This document shows positions 16,434 through 27,914 of a stretch of DNA of 64,000 nucleotides, piece after piece. A program made the translations under genes and the position numbers. The notes under the pieces are model-generated. The model was not told where the DNA came from, ran no database searches, and was given only the letters and a program-made list of their open reading frames with translations. Source of the DNA: Lycium barbarum (taxonomy: Eukaryota > Streptophyta > Magnoliopsida > Solanales > Solanaceae); the NCBI RefSeq assembly GCF_019175385.1, contig NC_083342.1, positions 118,730,376-118,794,375 of the forward strand, written 5' to 3'. The first letter of the stretch is position 1, and every line of letters starts with the position of its first letter.

Positions 16434-17156
16434 GGCCTCATTTGTTTGCATTTACTGGAGGTCTGAATCTGAATGGTTCAGACCTTAAGTCATTAAGTGC
16501 ATTTGTTTGCATTAAGATCTAAGCACTTATTGAGTCTGAATAGGTCTTAATCATTAAGATCTTGAACCAAGTCTTAATATCATTAAGAGGTATTTTTGTA
16601 TGAAACTTTTTTATCACAGGCTCCAACCCCAACCCCAACCCCAACCCTTTACCTCAACCCCACCCCTACCCACTTTCCACTCCCACCCCACCTATCCACC
16701 TCAACCCCACCCCACCACCCACCCTCCACTCCAACCCCCCACTCCCCACCACCAACCCCTACCCCACAACACCCACCCCCACCTCCCACCACCAACCCCA
16801 CGCCCCACGCCCCACCAACCCCACCCCACCCCAACCACCCACTCACCCCTCCACCCCCACTCACCGTCCACCACGACAACAAAACATTTCCACCATTACT
16901 AGTGAACATAAATGTTTCATTTTTTTTATAAAATAATATTTTATTTTATTAAATTTATATTTCTTTGCTACTATTTAGTTACTTTTTAATTTGAATTGTA
17001 TATTTATTATGTTTAAATAAATACATTATGCACATTCAGATAGTGAAAAATAAACAGTCTTAATGATTCAGTGTTCAGATCTAGAGAGAACATCTTAATC
17101 ATTCAGATGTGCATTCAGATTCAGACGTCTTAATCTTAATTAAAACAAATGAGGCC
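16434..17156. mobile_element. TIR element with a C-rich core
   Basis: It is bounded by GGCCTCATTTGTTT and AAACAAATGAGGCC. It carries many copies of ttaatcattcaga, gattcaga and cagacgtcttaa motifs in both orientations. Relatives lie at about 16185-16430 and 18085-18270. The core (16620-16880) is almost purely C and A/T in CCCCAACC and CCACC steps. The segment cattcagactcattaaattaatac occurs on both outer flanks (about 16373 and 17163). The superfamily is uncertain. Confidence 0.55.
16618..16884. repeat. C-rich (CCCCAACC/CCACC)n low-complexity tract
   Basis: About 265 bp have almost no G on the plus strand, beginning ccaaccccaaccccaacccc and degrading to CCACCCC steps. The minus strand is therefore G-rich in GGGG/GGTGG blocks that could form G-quadruplexes. 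Reading frames through it in both strands are Pro/Thr/His or Gly/Trp/Val repeats and are not real proteins. Confidence 0.85.
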
Positions 17157-17189
17157 TTATTCCATTCAGACTCATTAAATTAATACGGT

Positions 17190-18084
17190 TGTTCACCTTT
17201 CACGCCTCTTTCTTCTCTTCTCAGCCTTTCACGCCTTTCTTCTTTTCTCGGCACAAATTTCCTCTTGAACTGATGGACTTTCATAATCACTACAAGTATA
17301 TTGTATACTTAGTATTTTCTACATTCACAATATGTTTGGGTGTATAGATGTCTATCAATCTACTGCCTAGTATTGAGGTTTTTTGATAATATGTATTATA
17401 CCATTCTGTAGTTCTAGTTGAGAAACTCAAACCCATAGGAAAAGATTAACGCACCAATCACAACAAGCAGGTCCTTTTCTATGTGATTGTGGCATTTTGT
17501 GGTACTCTTTTTAATTGGGTCTGTACTATTAAAGCAGAGCAGGAATGTTTTATAGCAAGTCTCGAGAAAGTTTTGATCTTTTTAAGAAAAGAAATATCTT
17601 TGAACTGCGAAGTTTTGAAAATTTGCTGGAAATTTTATGAGTTTTGTGCTCAATTTTGAAGTTTTACAGAGTTGAATTAACTGTTGAAATTATGTTGAAG
17701 TTCGTTTTTTCATCTTAAGTAGAGAAGGGTTCTGTGTTTTTCTCATCTGGGTAAGAATTCTTGAAATTTTGTCAGCTTAGTTCTTGGTAACTTTGAAAAA
17801 TTATCCACTACTTTTTAAAATTGTAAGTGAACAAAGATTTTATTTAGCTGCATGATTTTTTTTATTTAAAAGATTAAGTTATGTTGAATTCAAAAAAAAA
17901 ATCATGTTATCTTGTTACAGTAGTTTTTATATGGTATATAAATTTTAGTTTGCATTTCAGATGGTCTAAATTTTTTTATCAAATATAAATATTCAAAATA
18001 TTATTTTCTATTAAAAAATATAAATTATTATGCTGCAATGAGATTTTTATACTGTAATATTTTATTGATATAGTGTAATTTCGC
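17190..18084. other. AT-rich spacer
   Basis: No gene or element end is recognised. A CTTTC-rich patch lies near 17195-17260. Confidence 0.4.
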
Positions 18085-18275
18085 GTGCACATTCAGATAT
18101 TGAAAACAAACAATCTTAATGATTCAGTGTTCAGATTTAGAAACCACATCTCAATATTCAGATTTACATTCAGATCTAGACATCTAGATCTTAATGCACA
18201 TACTAATATTCAAATGTGTATTTAGATTCAGACGTCTTAATCTTAATAAAAATAAATGAGATCTTAGTAAGGAGC
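18085..18275. mobile_element. Remnant related to the 16434-17156 element
   Basis: It shares gtgcacattcagat, cttaatgattcagtgttcag and cagacgtcttaatctta, in the same order as the right end of the 16434-17156 element. It ends aaataaatgagatctta instead of aaacaaatgaggcc. Confidence 0.5.
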
Positions 18276-18508
18276 TAAATTATTGCAGACGAATAAAAAG
18301 GAAATAACCAAATTGGTACATCTCTCTGTTTGGATATAGGAGGAAGAGGGAAAGAGAAAGTGTACCATCAAGGAGTGTGGTGATCCATCTAAAAGGGCTG
18401 CTTCAGAATGACAGAAAATTATTTTCGGGCTTGTTAGAGAAGTGCTCAAGAGCAGTTCATTTCATGTAAAATTCTTTAGATAACCATCTTTCCATAGTGA
18501 ATCTCATT

Positions 18509-18690
18509 GATTTCGTTTGGCACAGGAATATAATTAAAGGGTAGCCCGGCGCACAAAGCATTCATTGATTTCGTACGGCACGGGAATATAAGTAAAGGGC
18601 AGCCCGGCGCACAAAGCACTCGGTATTAGCAAGGTTCAAGAAGGGTCGCACCCAAGGGATGTGATGTAGACAACCTAAGTATAGAAATAT
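18509..18690. mobile_element. SINE fragment with internal tandem duplication
   Basis: The motifs cccggcgcacaaagca, gggtcgcacccaaggg and gtgatgtagacaacct match the tRNA-like head of a Solanaceae SINE type (recalled, not searched). The segment from tgatttcgt to cacaaagca occurs twice in tandem (about 18509-18566 and 18567-18624). The tail is missing. Confidence 0.55.
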
Positions 18691-18869
18691 AAGTAAGGAG
18701 TATATATTATAGTTTATAGCTTCTTAGTCAGTAGCAAAATCATTTGCTAAGTTTAGACTACGTAAACAAGGGACACGAATTAGGGTACAAGGTTAGTTAG
18801 TACTTGTTACTTATCCTTGCATATTGATGGTCGTAGTATTACTCTCGTAGGTCTCTGTCTTTAATAGTA

Positions 18870-19088
18870 GTTTGTCATGCCTTGCTATACTGCTTTGGAT
18901 TCCTTTTTTTTTTTTTATACTATATCGTCCTATTATCTTGTGTTATTACTGTTTATTATTAATGATGTTTTTTAACCTCTCCTTAAGTTGGGGGTTTATC
19001 GGAAACAGCCTCCCTGCTCGTCAAAAGATTGGGGTAAGGTCTGCGTACATTCTACCCTCCCCAAACCTCACCTGGTAAGATTATACTA
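18870..19088 (+). mobile_element. RTE-type LINE/SINE 3' tail fragment
   Basis: The segment atcggaaacagcctccc followed by ggggtaaggtctgcgtaca and accctcccc matches the 3' end of the LINE at 34598-35356. No coding part is present, and the GTTGTT end has decayed. Confidence 0.6.
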
Positions 19089-20505
19089 GGTACTAGTTAC
19101 GGAAGGCCCGTGCTCAGCCCGGGCCCAAACTCAAAATATAGAATTAGAAATTTCCATTAAATAAGTATAATGTGTCACATTTTCTACTGCATAATTAATT
19201 TAACGTATTTGCAGGTTAATGATATCTTGTTGATAATTTTTAAAATTATTAAAATTCTTCGTCACACAATTAGATGATTTGAATGAAAATTTTATTTAAG
19301 TAAAAAAATTAGCAAATCTCAAAGGGACACGGTGATTCGACATCCTACTAACATAATAAAGATAAAGTGTAATAAATACAACTTGTGAAGCTCATAAATC
19401 AAAAAATAGTTTTGTATTTTTGTGAATTTGTAAGCGTGTGATTTTATTCATAGATAAAAATCAATTTGTTTTGATATTTCTAGATTTTCGCTTGTTATTT
19501 TGAGTCAAGTGTTTATGCTAGTTAAATGTGATTTTTAACCTTAGTTTTAGATGAAATTCAAGAAATAACTTATATTTATTAAATGAACCTCAAGAATCAA
19601 TAAAATTGTATTCTTCATATATACTCTATACTTAAAAAGATTAAATTTAGTTAACCAAACAAGAGATTTTAAAGATACTCCAATCTTGACGGATAACATT
19701 GTTTTCATTACAACACTATATGGCATGATGTAATAAATTTATTCATGTATTTATGAAAAATCATAGATAGTTCAAAGGCGACGTATAAAATTGTCCATAA
19801 TTTTTTTTAATCGGATAAATTACATTCTTGAAATTTTAACTAAAACATAATTTAACTAAATTATCTTATATATCTCAATTACTATTAATCTTTCTTTCAC
19901 CACATCTCTTCATATTTATCAGAGCGCGAGTAAAGGTGAAAAAAATAATTAACTCTATCTTTATTTTTTAAAATAACAAATATTTTAGATAAAATAGACC
20001 AGAAAGACTAAATAATATTTAAAGCTATTTTTTAAAAAAACACATATGAGCTCATTAAAGTATAAATATAAATTAAAAAAAAATGCCCACATGTAAGTAA
20101 AAGAGTTTTCAGAAATTCTCAAATTTCATAATGCAAATATAAATTAAAAGAAATGCCTACATGTAAGAATCTATACCAAACAAACCAACAACGGGAGAAA
20201 AAACCGTCCGAAAATAATAAGCAACAAATGAAAAAGGAGAAAATGAGAGAGCAACAAGAAGTAAAATATCTAGCGAAGAAATGGTTATTTTTTAGGTTAA
20301 TAGATAAGATCGATAGAAGAAAGTAACATGGAAAATAAGGTAGGAGGTTCGACAGCTTTTGAAAATACATTATAAGGACTAAAAAGTAAATTTGACTCTA
20401 AAAGGTAAAAAAAAAAAAGGATCTAAAAGTAATAAATTGAAAAGTTTAGCATTAATTTGGAAATATTTGTGAGGACTACAAAAGTCCCTTGATTGTTACT
20501 TATAT
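19089..20505. other. AT-rich spacer
   Basis: Very AT-rich. It opens with ggcccgtgctcagcccggg, which resembles the terminal palindrome of some Solanaceae transposon derivatives, but no partner end was found. No gene is seen. Confidence 0.4.
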
Positions 20506-20510
20506 GTAGT

Positions 20511-20764
20511 TGTTATGAGTATGTTTGTCCATTAAGTTACTTAGCCACCTAAATGGCTTAGCCATTAAGTTACTTAGTCATTAAGCTATTTAACCATTAA
20601 GTTACTTAGCCATTAAGCTACTTAGCCATTAAGTATATATTTTTCTCTATAAATAGCGGTCATATGTAGAATTGAATGAAGAGCAATATAATCTGATACC
20701 TCTCTACATATTCTCTCTACATATATCTTCCGTGTATTTACTTTATAGTTTTTATTTTATAACA
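20511..20764 (+). repeat. 5' LTR of the Copia element
   Basis: 254 bp, TG...CA. It contains a run of about six degenerate units of ccattaagctacttag and a TATA box TATAAATA at 20648-20655, which would start transcription inside the LTR. Confidence 0.93.
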
Positions 20765-21039
20765 CGTTATCAGCACGAGACTCTATCTTGAGCACTTATT
20801 TTGAAAAGATCAAAGTGTTACAATGCTACGGAGAACAAAAATAATGCGAGAAGATATCACAAGTCATGATTTGCTATGCTCCTGCCATTTAAAGAAAAAG
20901 ATACTAACATATGCATATGCATATAAGATTCGTTGGCAACCTGCTACCTGCAGGTATGATTCTTTAACAATTTATAAATTTTGATTTGTATGTTGTCTTA
21001 ATCTCTTTCACGCTATTAAAATTTCAAAAGCATTAATTA

Positions 21040-22600
21040 CTCCTGAAGAGCAATACGTGATAAGAAATCAAGAAATATTATGCTATTAACATCACGATCA
21101 GAAGTGATGTTATCATGTGTACAGCCATCAGAAGTGGTAATATCATGTCTTCATTAATCACTAGAAGTGATAATATTTTCATAGGCTTGTACTAGCAACA
21201 AGTGAAGATATGTTAGAGAAAGATTCTATAAATTGTATGTATGCCTCGATTTGCTCCTGAAGTAGCAATATCTTAAAAGAAATTCTAAGCTATCACAATT
21301 TGATATGCTTAAGGCCTGCACATTCAGATGATTGTGTTCCATTTTTGAAGAATGAGAACTTTTGATATAAGCTATAAATATAGATCCATTCCCTGAAGTG
21401 AATGTGATAATATGTAGTAAAGCCTATAAATATAAACGTGCATTTGATTGTGAAAATATCATGATCCATCTCCAGAAGAGGTAGAATAATTGAGAAGAAA
21501 TATTCTGAATATTATATGCTTTACTCCCGAAGTGGTAAAACTTGAAACTTTACTCCCGAAGCAGTAAAACTCTGAAACTTTACTCCTGAAGCAGAAAGAA
21601 TTACCAAAATATCTGAGAAATACTCTGAAGCAATGTCTTCTTGTGTTTGAGCAAAATAACGAGCTATTGATGAGCGTCGTATTTCTAGCACATTTAAATA
21701 ATCAGATTTCATTCCCCGAAGTGAATGAAGAAATACCACAACCTGTCTCCTGGAGAGATAAAATACAAGGAATATACATGTTATTTTGGTGGTATGAAAT
21801 TAAGACATAGCAACACGTACCTGTCGTACGCAGAAACATCTTAAATAATTTTATCAAAGTATCATTCTAAGGAAAAGAGAGCAGAGTAGAATGGTTCTGC
21901 TATAACCACATTAATACATTATGGTTAGTTGTTATTGATTTCCTCGAAGGAAATAACAATTAATGTATTTTCCCCTGAAGGAATTAATAACTATGTGGTT
22001 GCCTCTTTGATACAAAATGTTCAGATGCTAATGATGAATCTCCCTGAAGGAGATGTTTAAAATATTGAAGTTAAGAATTCAATATTTATTTCGTGACACC
22101 AGTAGTGTCGAAATTTACTTTCATGGTACCAAAAGTATTTAAGAAATATTTGGTAATAGAAATTAATGATCAAAGGCTCCAGAAGAGCTAATTATTTATT
22201 TGCAAGTATCATGACACTAGCAGTGTCCAAATAATATCTGATCATGATATATAAATTGAAGTCTCTTGAAGATGTTATATATGATAATACCATTCATTGT
22301 AGATCGTAATTGGTACGATCGGAACACTGTAGTAGACCTGAAGTTTACTAACAATAAAAGTGATTATCATATTGAGACTACAAATGATCGGAATATTAAA
22401 TATCTTCAAGTTACTACGGGTAAGAAATACACAAGTGAAATGTTACCCGAACATGATGAGATCATATACCACGATAAACCAGAAGTTTATTGATATACAA
22501 TTTCATGCAATAGTAAACCAGAAGTTTATTAAAAGAAATAACACTCGTCATAGTAAACTTGAAGTTTACGGGTACAGATAATTTTATCAGTTGACAAGAC
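21040..22600 (+). repeat. Dispersed CC(T/C/A)GAAG motif field in the Copia element
   Basis: The gag and protease region has lost its reading frames. It contains some twenty occurrences of cctgaag, cccgaag, ccagaag or similar, often followed by tg or gtgg, spaced from a few tens of bases up to about 100 bp. Examples lie near 21044, 21127, 21253, 21392, 21523, 21555, 21587, 21715, 21963, 22043, 22336, 22482 and 22522. Fragments around 22266-22493 still read like the stretch before integrase (YHIETTND). Confidence 0.5.
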
Positions 22601-22769
22601 TATTTTGATCGTCCTGATTTAAATCTGATGTGCTAATTGAGTATTAAAAACATATTGAAGAACTAGAAGATTCTTCAAGAATTTGTTTGTGTTGCTTGTT
22701 CTCATGATAAGTTGATTACACCAGCTAATGTTGGGACTGAATCCCCAAAATTCTGAAAAATATTAAAGG

Positions 22770-23260
22770 TGAATGTGGGCCCCTTCATCTGTAATGTGAT
22801 GTCTTAAATAGATGCATCTATGAGACGGTCACATGTATGTTTATTGTCAACTGGCAGTTTGACATTTACGAAGTTGCTTGCTCAAAATGATTGAGTTGGA
22901 AGCACAATTTTCAGAATATGTAATCAAGACAATCATCTTGATAATGCTGGTTTATATCTAAGTTGGTTTGGCATTGGATGCCTCCATAATACAGCTAAAC
23001 CATTGCTTATGAGAACAGAGTTTCAGATGTTGGTCTGAGATATGATATATTGCATACAACAGCACTTGTATGCTTCAGATCAATAAATTTTTGATAAATT
23101 CTCCCCTCATATTTGGTTCAGGGTCAAGAACTAGATATTTCCATCTTTTAGCATTTGATGTGCGGTACATGATTAATGGATATACCATGATGCACACAAA
23201 TGGATTTTCCCAAAGAAAATGGGGACATATGTCACTAAAATAAGGGGGAGAGAATAAGCA
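22770..23260 (+). pseudogene. Copia integrase remnant
   Basis: Short frames separated by stops and shifts still read as integrase. One block holds SHVCLLSTGS, KLLAQMIELEAQF and IKTIILDNAG, where the D sits in the catalytic TIRLDNAG setting. Another reads VQGQELDISHLLAFDV, in the place of the usual GQEPNISHLRIFG. The catalytic triad cannot be shown to be complete. Confidence 0.65.
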
Positions 23261-23859
23261 GCTAAGAAATATGTTGTGAATTATCATCAGTATGATCCTC
23301 AGATAATTCAAGTCAAATGCTAGAAGCATTTGCTGACCCAACTATTTCATATTTCATCTGCAAAATGCTCCTAATGTCCCTGAAGGACAGAGTCTACAAC
23401 ATGCATGGAGCATGGTAGACCAATCGGTTCCAGATATAATAATCCTTGAAAAAAAGGGAGGAGCAAATGATCATATTAAGGAGGCAAAGTGCCCTTGAAG
23501 AGCCGACGACATAACACTTCATGAAACCTTATGCGAGGTTCAGGTACCTGAAAATAATTAAGTATTGAGATCTTAGTAAGTTATGTCGAATTGCGAACCG
23601 ATACAAAATGATATCTTGTCGACGATATCTTTGATACAATATGGCGCGCAATATTGTATAAGATTGTGAGGATCTGAGTTCTACGTCTCTTAAAGCATGT
23701 TGATGTAGAAATAATTACCAAGTAAAATGATGCATCTTGGTAAACGTAATGTTTATTGGGCCAGCAGTCCAAACATCAGAAAATGTCACATTATTTATAC
23801 TGATGGATGCTGTCACAGCCTATGTGGCTTACTTGATGAAATTTATATGAAAATTCTGA

Positions 23860-24961
23860 AGGATATAAAATGCCTGAAGCATTTGGTTTAAAGTATCGGG
23901 AAATGTATTCAATCAGATTACAAAGATCATTATATGGTTTAAAACAATCAGGGCGCATGTGGTATAATCTCCTAAGTGAGTACTTGATAAATGAAGGATA
24001 TATAAATGATGTCATTTGTCCATGTGTTTTTATTAATAAAACAAAATCAGGATTCATTATACTTGTTGTTTATGTTGATGACATAAATCTCATTGGAACT
24101 CCATAAGAGCTCCAAGAGGCGATTGGATATTTGAAGGAAGAATTTGAGATGAAAGATCTCGGAAAGACAAAACTCTGTCTTGGTCTGCAAATTGAACATT
24201 TCGCAAAAGGGATCTTTATCCATCAATCTGCCTATATTGAGAAAGTTTTAAAACGATTTTACATGGACAATGCGCATCCTTTAAGTACTCCAATGGTTGT
24301 TCGCTCACTTGAAGTGAGTAAAGATCCGTTCCGACCTCAAGAAGAAAATGAAGAGCTTCTTGGTCTTGAAGTACCATATCTTAGTGCAATTGGTGCACTT
24401 ATGTATCTTGCTAAAGCTACAAGACCTGACTTAGCGTTCTCTGTTAAATTGCTAGCAAGATATAGCTCTTCTCCTACACGAAGACATTGGAACGGAATCT
24501 TGTTGATTATGCAGATGCAGGTTATTTATCTGATCCACATAAAGCTCGATCTCAAACAGGCTATCTATTTACATGCGGAGGTACTGCTATATCATGGCAA
24601 TCGACAAAGCAGTCCATTGTTGCTACTTCTTCAAATCATGCTGAGATAATCGCTATTCATGAAGCAAGTAGAGAATGTGTGTGGTTGAGATCAGGATACA
24701 TTTCATCAGAGAAAGATGTGGCTTGAAGTGTGATACAAAAATACTCATAGTATTATATGAAGATAATGCTGCATGCATAGCTCAATTAAAAGGAGATAGA
24801 ACGAAGCACATTTCACCAAAGTTATTTTTCACACATGATCTCCAGAAGAATGGTGATATTGATGTGCAACAAATCCGTTCAAGTGACAATCCTGCAGACT
24901 TGTTCACCAAATCTTTGCCAACTTCAACTCTTGAGAAGATGATATTCAAGATTGAAATGTG
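23860..24961 (+). pseudogene. Copia reverse transcriptase-RNase H remnant
   Basis: A frame from about 23870 has RSLYGLKQSGRMWYN and the catalytic VYVDDINL box. It meets an in-frame stop at 24104-24106 and continues through FEMKDLGKTKLCLGLQIE to RRHWNG. A deletion plus frameshift follows at about 24485, then the RNase H block YADAGYLSDPHKARSQTG in another frame, and a third frame ends with ADLFTKSLPTSTLEKM near 24950. The palm and YVDD are intact, but the stop, deletion and two shifts make it non-functional. Confidence 0.9.
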
Positions 24962-25206
24962 AAGACTCCGACATCTGAATCTTGGTCTTCGTCAGGGGGA
25001 GTGAAATACGCGCTGTACTCTTTTTCCCTTGACCAAGGTTTTGTCCCATTTGGGTTTTCCTGGCAAGGTTTTTAATGAGGCAGCTCTCAAAGCGTATTAC
25101 TAGATATGTGCACTCTTTTTCCTTCATTAGGACTTTTTCCACAGGGTTTTTCCTAATAAGGTTTTAACGAGGCACATCATCTAATTAATGGACATCCAAG
25201 GGGGAG

Positions 25207-25460
25207 TGTTATGAGTATGTTTGTCCATTAAGTTACTTAGCCACCTAAATGGCTTAGCCATTAAGTTACTTAGCCATTAAGCTACTTAACCATTAAGTTA
25301 CTTAGCCATTAAGCTACTTAACCATTAAGTATATATTTTCCTCTATAAATAGTGGTCATATGTAGAATTGAATGAAGAGCAATATAATCTGATATCTCTC
25401 TAAATATTCTCTCTACATATATCTTCCGTGTATTTACTTTATAGTTTTTATTTTATAACA
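25207..25460 (+). repeat. 3' LTR of the Copia element
   Basis: 254 bp, matching the 5' LTR except for about seven substitutions, including differences in the attaagctactt units and near the TATA box. It is preceded directly by the polypurine tract. Confidence 0.93.
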
Positions 25461-25465
25461 GTAGT

Positions 25466-27770
25466 AGTAATGTTAAGCCTTCTTGCTATTTGGTAGCATG
25501 CATAGACTTCATACATTGCACCTTTCACTTCCTGCTCCTACAGAACCCACTTATGACGCACTAAGCCATTCGCAAAGTTTGGTCTCATAATATAACCATC
25601 ATTCAACCATTAACTCTTCTATTGTACTAGTAAGAAGCCAAATGCCCAACTTCCACCGTCTTAAAATCGAATTTCTGATAAACCCCACTTCATGTGGAAT
25701 ATTTATTTTTCATGTCCCTACCACCAACAAATGTGATACTTGTGTCTTGCAGGAAAAGAGGTACATCACATTGGATATTAGATTTATCATTCCAGGCCAA
25801 AATGCTATTGTATTGACTGATTAGGCAGCATTTTTGCACGTAGAAGAGCAATAAATCTCCATCATTTACATATCATTCACATCAGAGTTTCATAAGGATC
25901 CTCGGAAGGTAAAAACTCAAACCTTCCTAGTCGCGTATGCCTTTTATGATCTCTACTATGTGCGGTAAAATTAGACTATTTACTCATCCAATTCATTCAA
26001 GCAATCCGTCCATTTATTAACTCAATTTATTATAATCTGCCTAATTGATTTCATCTTAAAGTTGAATTGATATGTAACCCAGATTCATCAATGAGAAACT
26101 TTGTCAAATTGTTTTTTATTTGATATTTTATATAAAGTCGTAATATAAAAATTAAAAAAAAAATATTAGCTAATTAACAAATTATAAGAAAACAAACAAA
26201 GAGTATAAAACTTGGCAGTATTGAGTGGATTGGGTTGTGAACCATTTTTTAGGCAATTTCGACGCAACCCATTTCAACCCAATAACCTCTAGGTAGATCA
26301 ATTTATTACTTCAACCCATATCTGCTTAATAAAAGTTTTATGTTCAAGAACAAGGTCCTCTGCAGTTTTGTCCCTATTTTGTGTTGCTCTTTCATTTTGG
26401 CCCCTCAAGAGCAAACAACATTTTCGCGGGGCATTATATCTCACAAGTTATGCTCCGTAGGCATAAGTTCAATTTTGAAGGACAAAAATTAAAACCGATA
26501 ATTTCTTCAAACTGATGAAATATTGAGTGTCAGATCACCAAATACAGTAAACACGACCATTATCAAGTAATCGGAACATAAGGCAAGAGGTTTAGATCTT
26601 ATATGTAATGTCAAGGGTTCGAAAATTCCATGTAAGAATATTGTATTGTGATATTCGTAATAGAACTGCAGAAAACAGTACAATCTTTGGAACTTGTCGA
26701 ACAACAATCGAGACATCTTCGCATGGAAGGTCAAGTGTTCAAGAATTCCCTTTTGAAGTATTCTATTGTGATATTCGAAATATATAGCGCTTGAAGAAAA
26801 TACAAAAGATATTTTCCATGGAAACTATTTCTCTAAGGCACATATACTGTTGAACCTTTTGTAAAGTTGTCATTGCAAGTACAATTTTGCATAAAATTCT
26901 TCAATTCACTATAGTTCTTACTAACGCCTTTGTTATAGTTATTTGTCGTTGTTCATGATATATATATATGTTAATATCTCTATAACACGAGAGTTGTTTT
27001 CAAAAGAGTGAGGTACAATCAATAAATACTATAACAACTGCAGTTATTTGTACATCACCATTTTCAGACTTTCCCGCATTGATATACTTACAGTAACTGT
27101 TATCTTTTTCAGCTAATTAGAGTCAGAAATGTAGCCTACAAGGTTGTTTTCCAGGTTATAAAAATTTGGTTTCAGTTGACGTCACAAGAAAACTTTTGGG
27201 CCCTCAACGTGTGCGGTAATCGCTATGGACTTTTTAAAAGTAAAACGTGGTCACCTTTAGGCCCATTGTTTTCTCCAGAAATGTGAAGAAGTAATTGCAG
27301 TGTTTCCCTTCAAATGAATTGGTCTTTAATTTTTGTTATTTACTCAAGACGAAAACAATAATGTGCAAGTACGCATGCATTCATCTGTTGATAGAACTAA
27401 TAATTTGATTCATTCGCTACTACTAAATCATTTTCTAAAATGACAACGAAGCGTTTGACAATCTAGTTTTTATTTTTAAATAGACCTACCAAGTTATACC
27501 AATTAAACTAAAACATCCTTTGTTATCGCCATCATTCATTAAGCATCAATTACTATTTTTGAATTCTCTCCTCCATTTCTTTTATGTAAACAAATTTTGA
27601 GTTTTTTTCAGTTCCCCTCCTAGTTTTGATATTCCAGTATTGAGGGATGATAAATCATTCTTCTGTGATTTGCAGTACATGATAAGAGGTGAATCAATCT
27701 GCATAAATACTTATTATAAAAGAAAAAAAAGTACAGGGAGAGAATATTTTATTGTTTGACGGTTAACTTT
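25466..27770. other. Spacer with degenerate repeats
   Basis: No gene is seen. Around 26610-26777 two imperfect copies with a period of 120 bp share gtcaag-gttc and tattgtgatattcg; a related stretch lies near 14965-15030. Part of 26345-26500 and 27295-27340 resembles the inverted-repeat family at 10.9-12.1 kb (ggtctttaatttttg). Confidence 0.45.
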
Positions 27771-27787
27771 GATAATACAATAAAAAC

Positions 27788-27887
27788 ACCCAACATGGGT
27801 GTGTTTGCCATGAATTTTAAGCATTTCAATTGAGAAATGTTAAATTCATGGTGACACACCTTTAAGTGCCCATCCACCATGGTTGGG
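27788..27887. mobile_element. Short hairpin MITE (about 100 bp)
   Basis: The ends CCCAACATGG and CCATGGTTGGG are inverted. The inner arms gccatgaattttaagcattt and aaatgttaaattcatgg pair around caattgag. Direct repeats of aatacaataaaaac flank it at 27774 and 27900, with a short A-rich tail before the right copy. The superfamily is not assigned. Confidence 0.6.
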
Positions 27888-27914
27888 CTAAAAATTAAAA
27901 ATACAATAAAAACA

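Larger units (their letters stand above)
20511..25460 (+). mobile_element. Ty1/Copia LTR retrotransposon, decayed
   Basis: This 4950-bp element has two 254-bp LTRs beginning TGTTATGAG and ending TTTTATAACA, flanked by a perfect 5-bp duplication GTAGT (20506-20510, 25461-25465). Internally the order is degraded gag and protease, integrase, reverse transcriptase, then RNase H, which is Copia order. A polypurine tract aagggggag (25198-25206) abuts the 3' LTR. The presumed primer site region starts cgttatcagcacgag (20765); I could not match it to a tRNA with confidence. The LTRs differ at about seven positions (near 3%), so the insertion is moderately old. It cannot encode its proteins now. Confidence 0.93.

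Noticed and set aside
16618..16884. Internal telomere repeat (CCCCAA-like)
   Set aside because: Plant telomeres are CCCTAAA (or CCCTAA); units here are irregular CCCCAACC to CCACC, so a telomere relic is not supported.
16596..16931. Pro/Thr-rich and Gly/Trp-rich reading frames on both strands
   Set aside because: They only translate the CCCCAACC/CCACC low-complexity tract; there are no domains, and frames are open in both strands because the tract lacks stop triplets.
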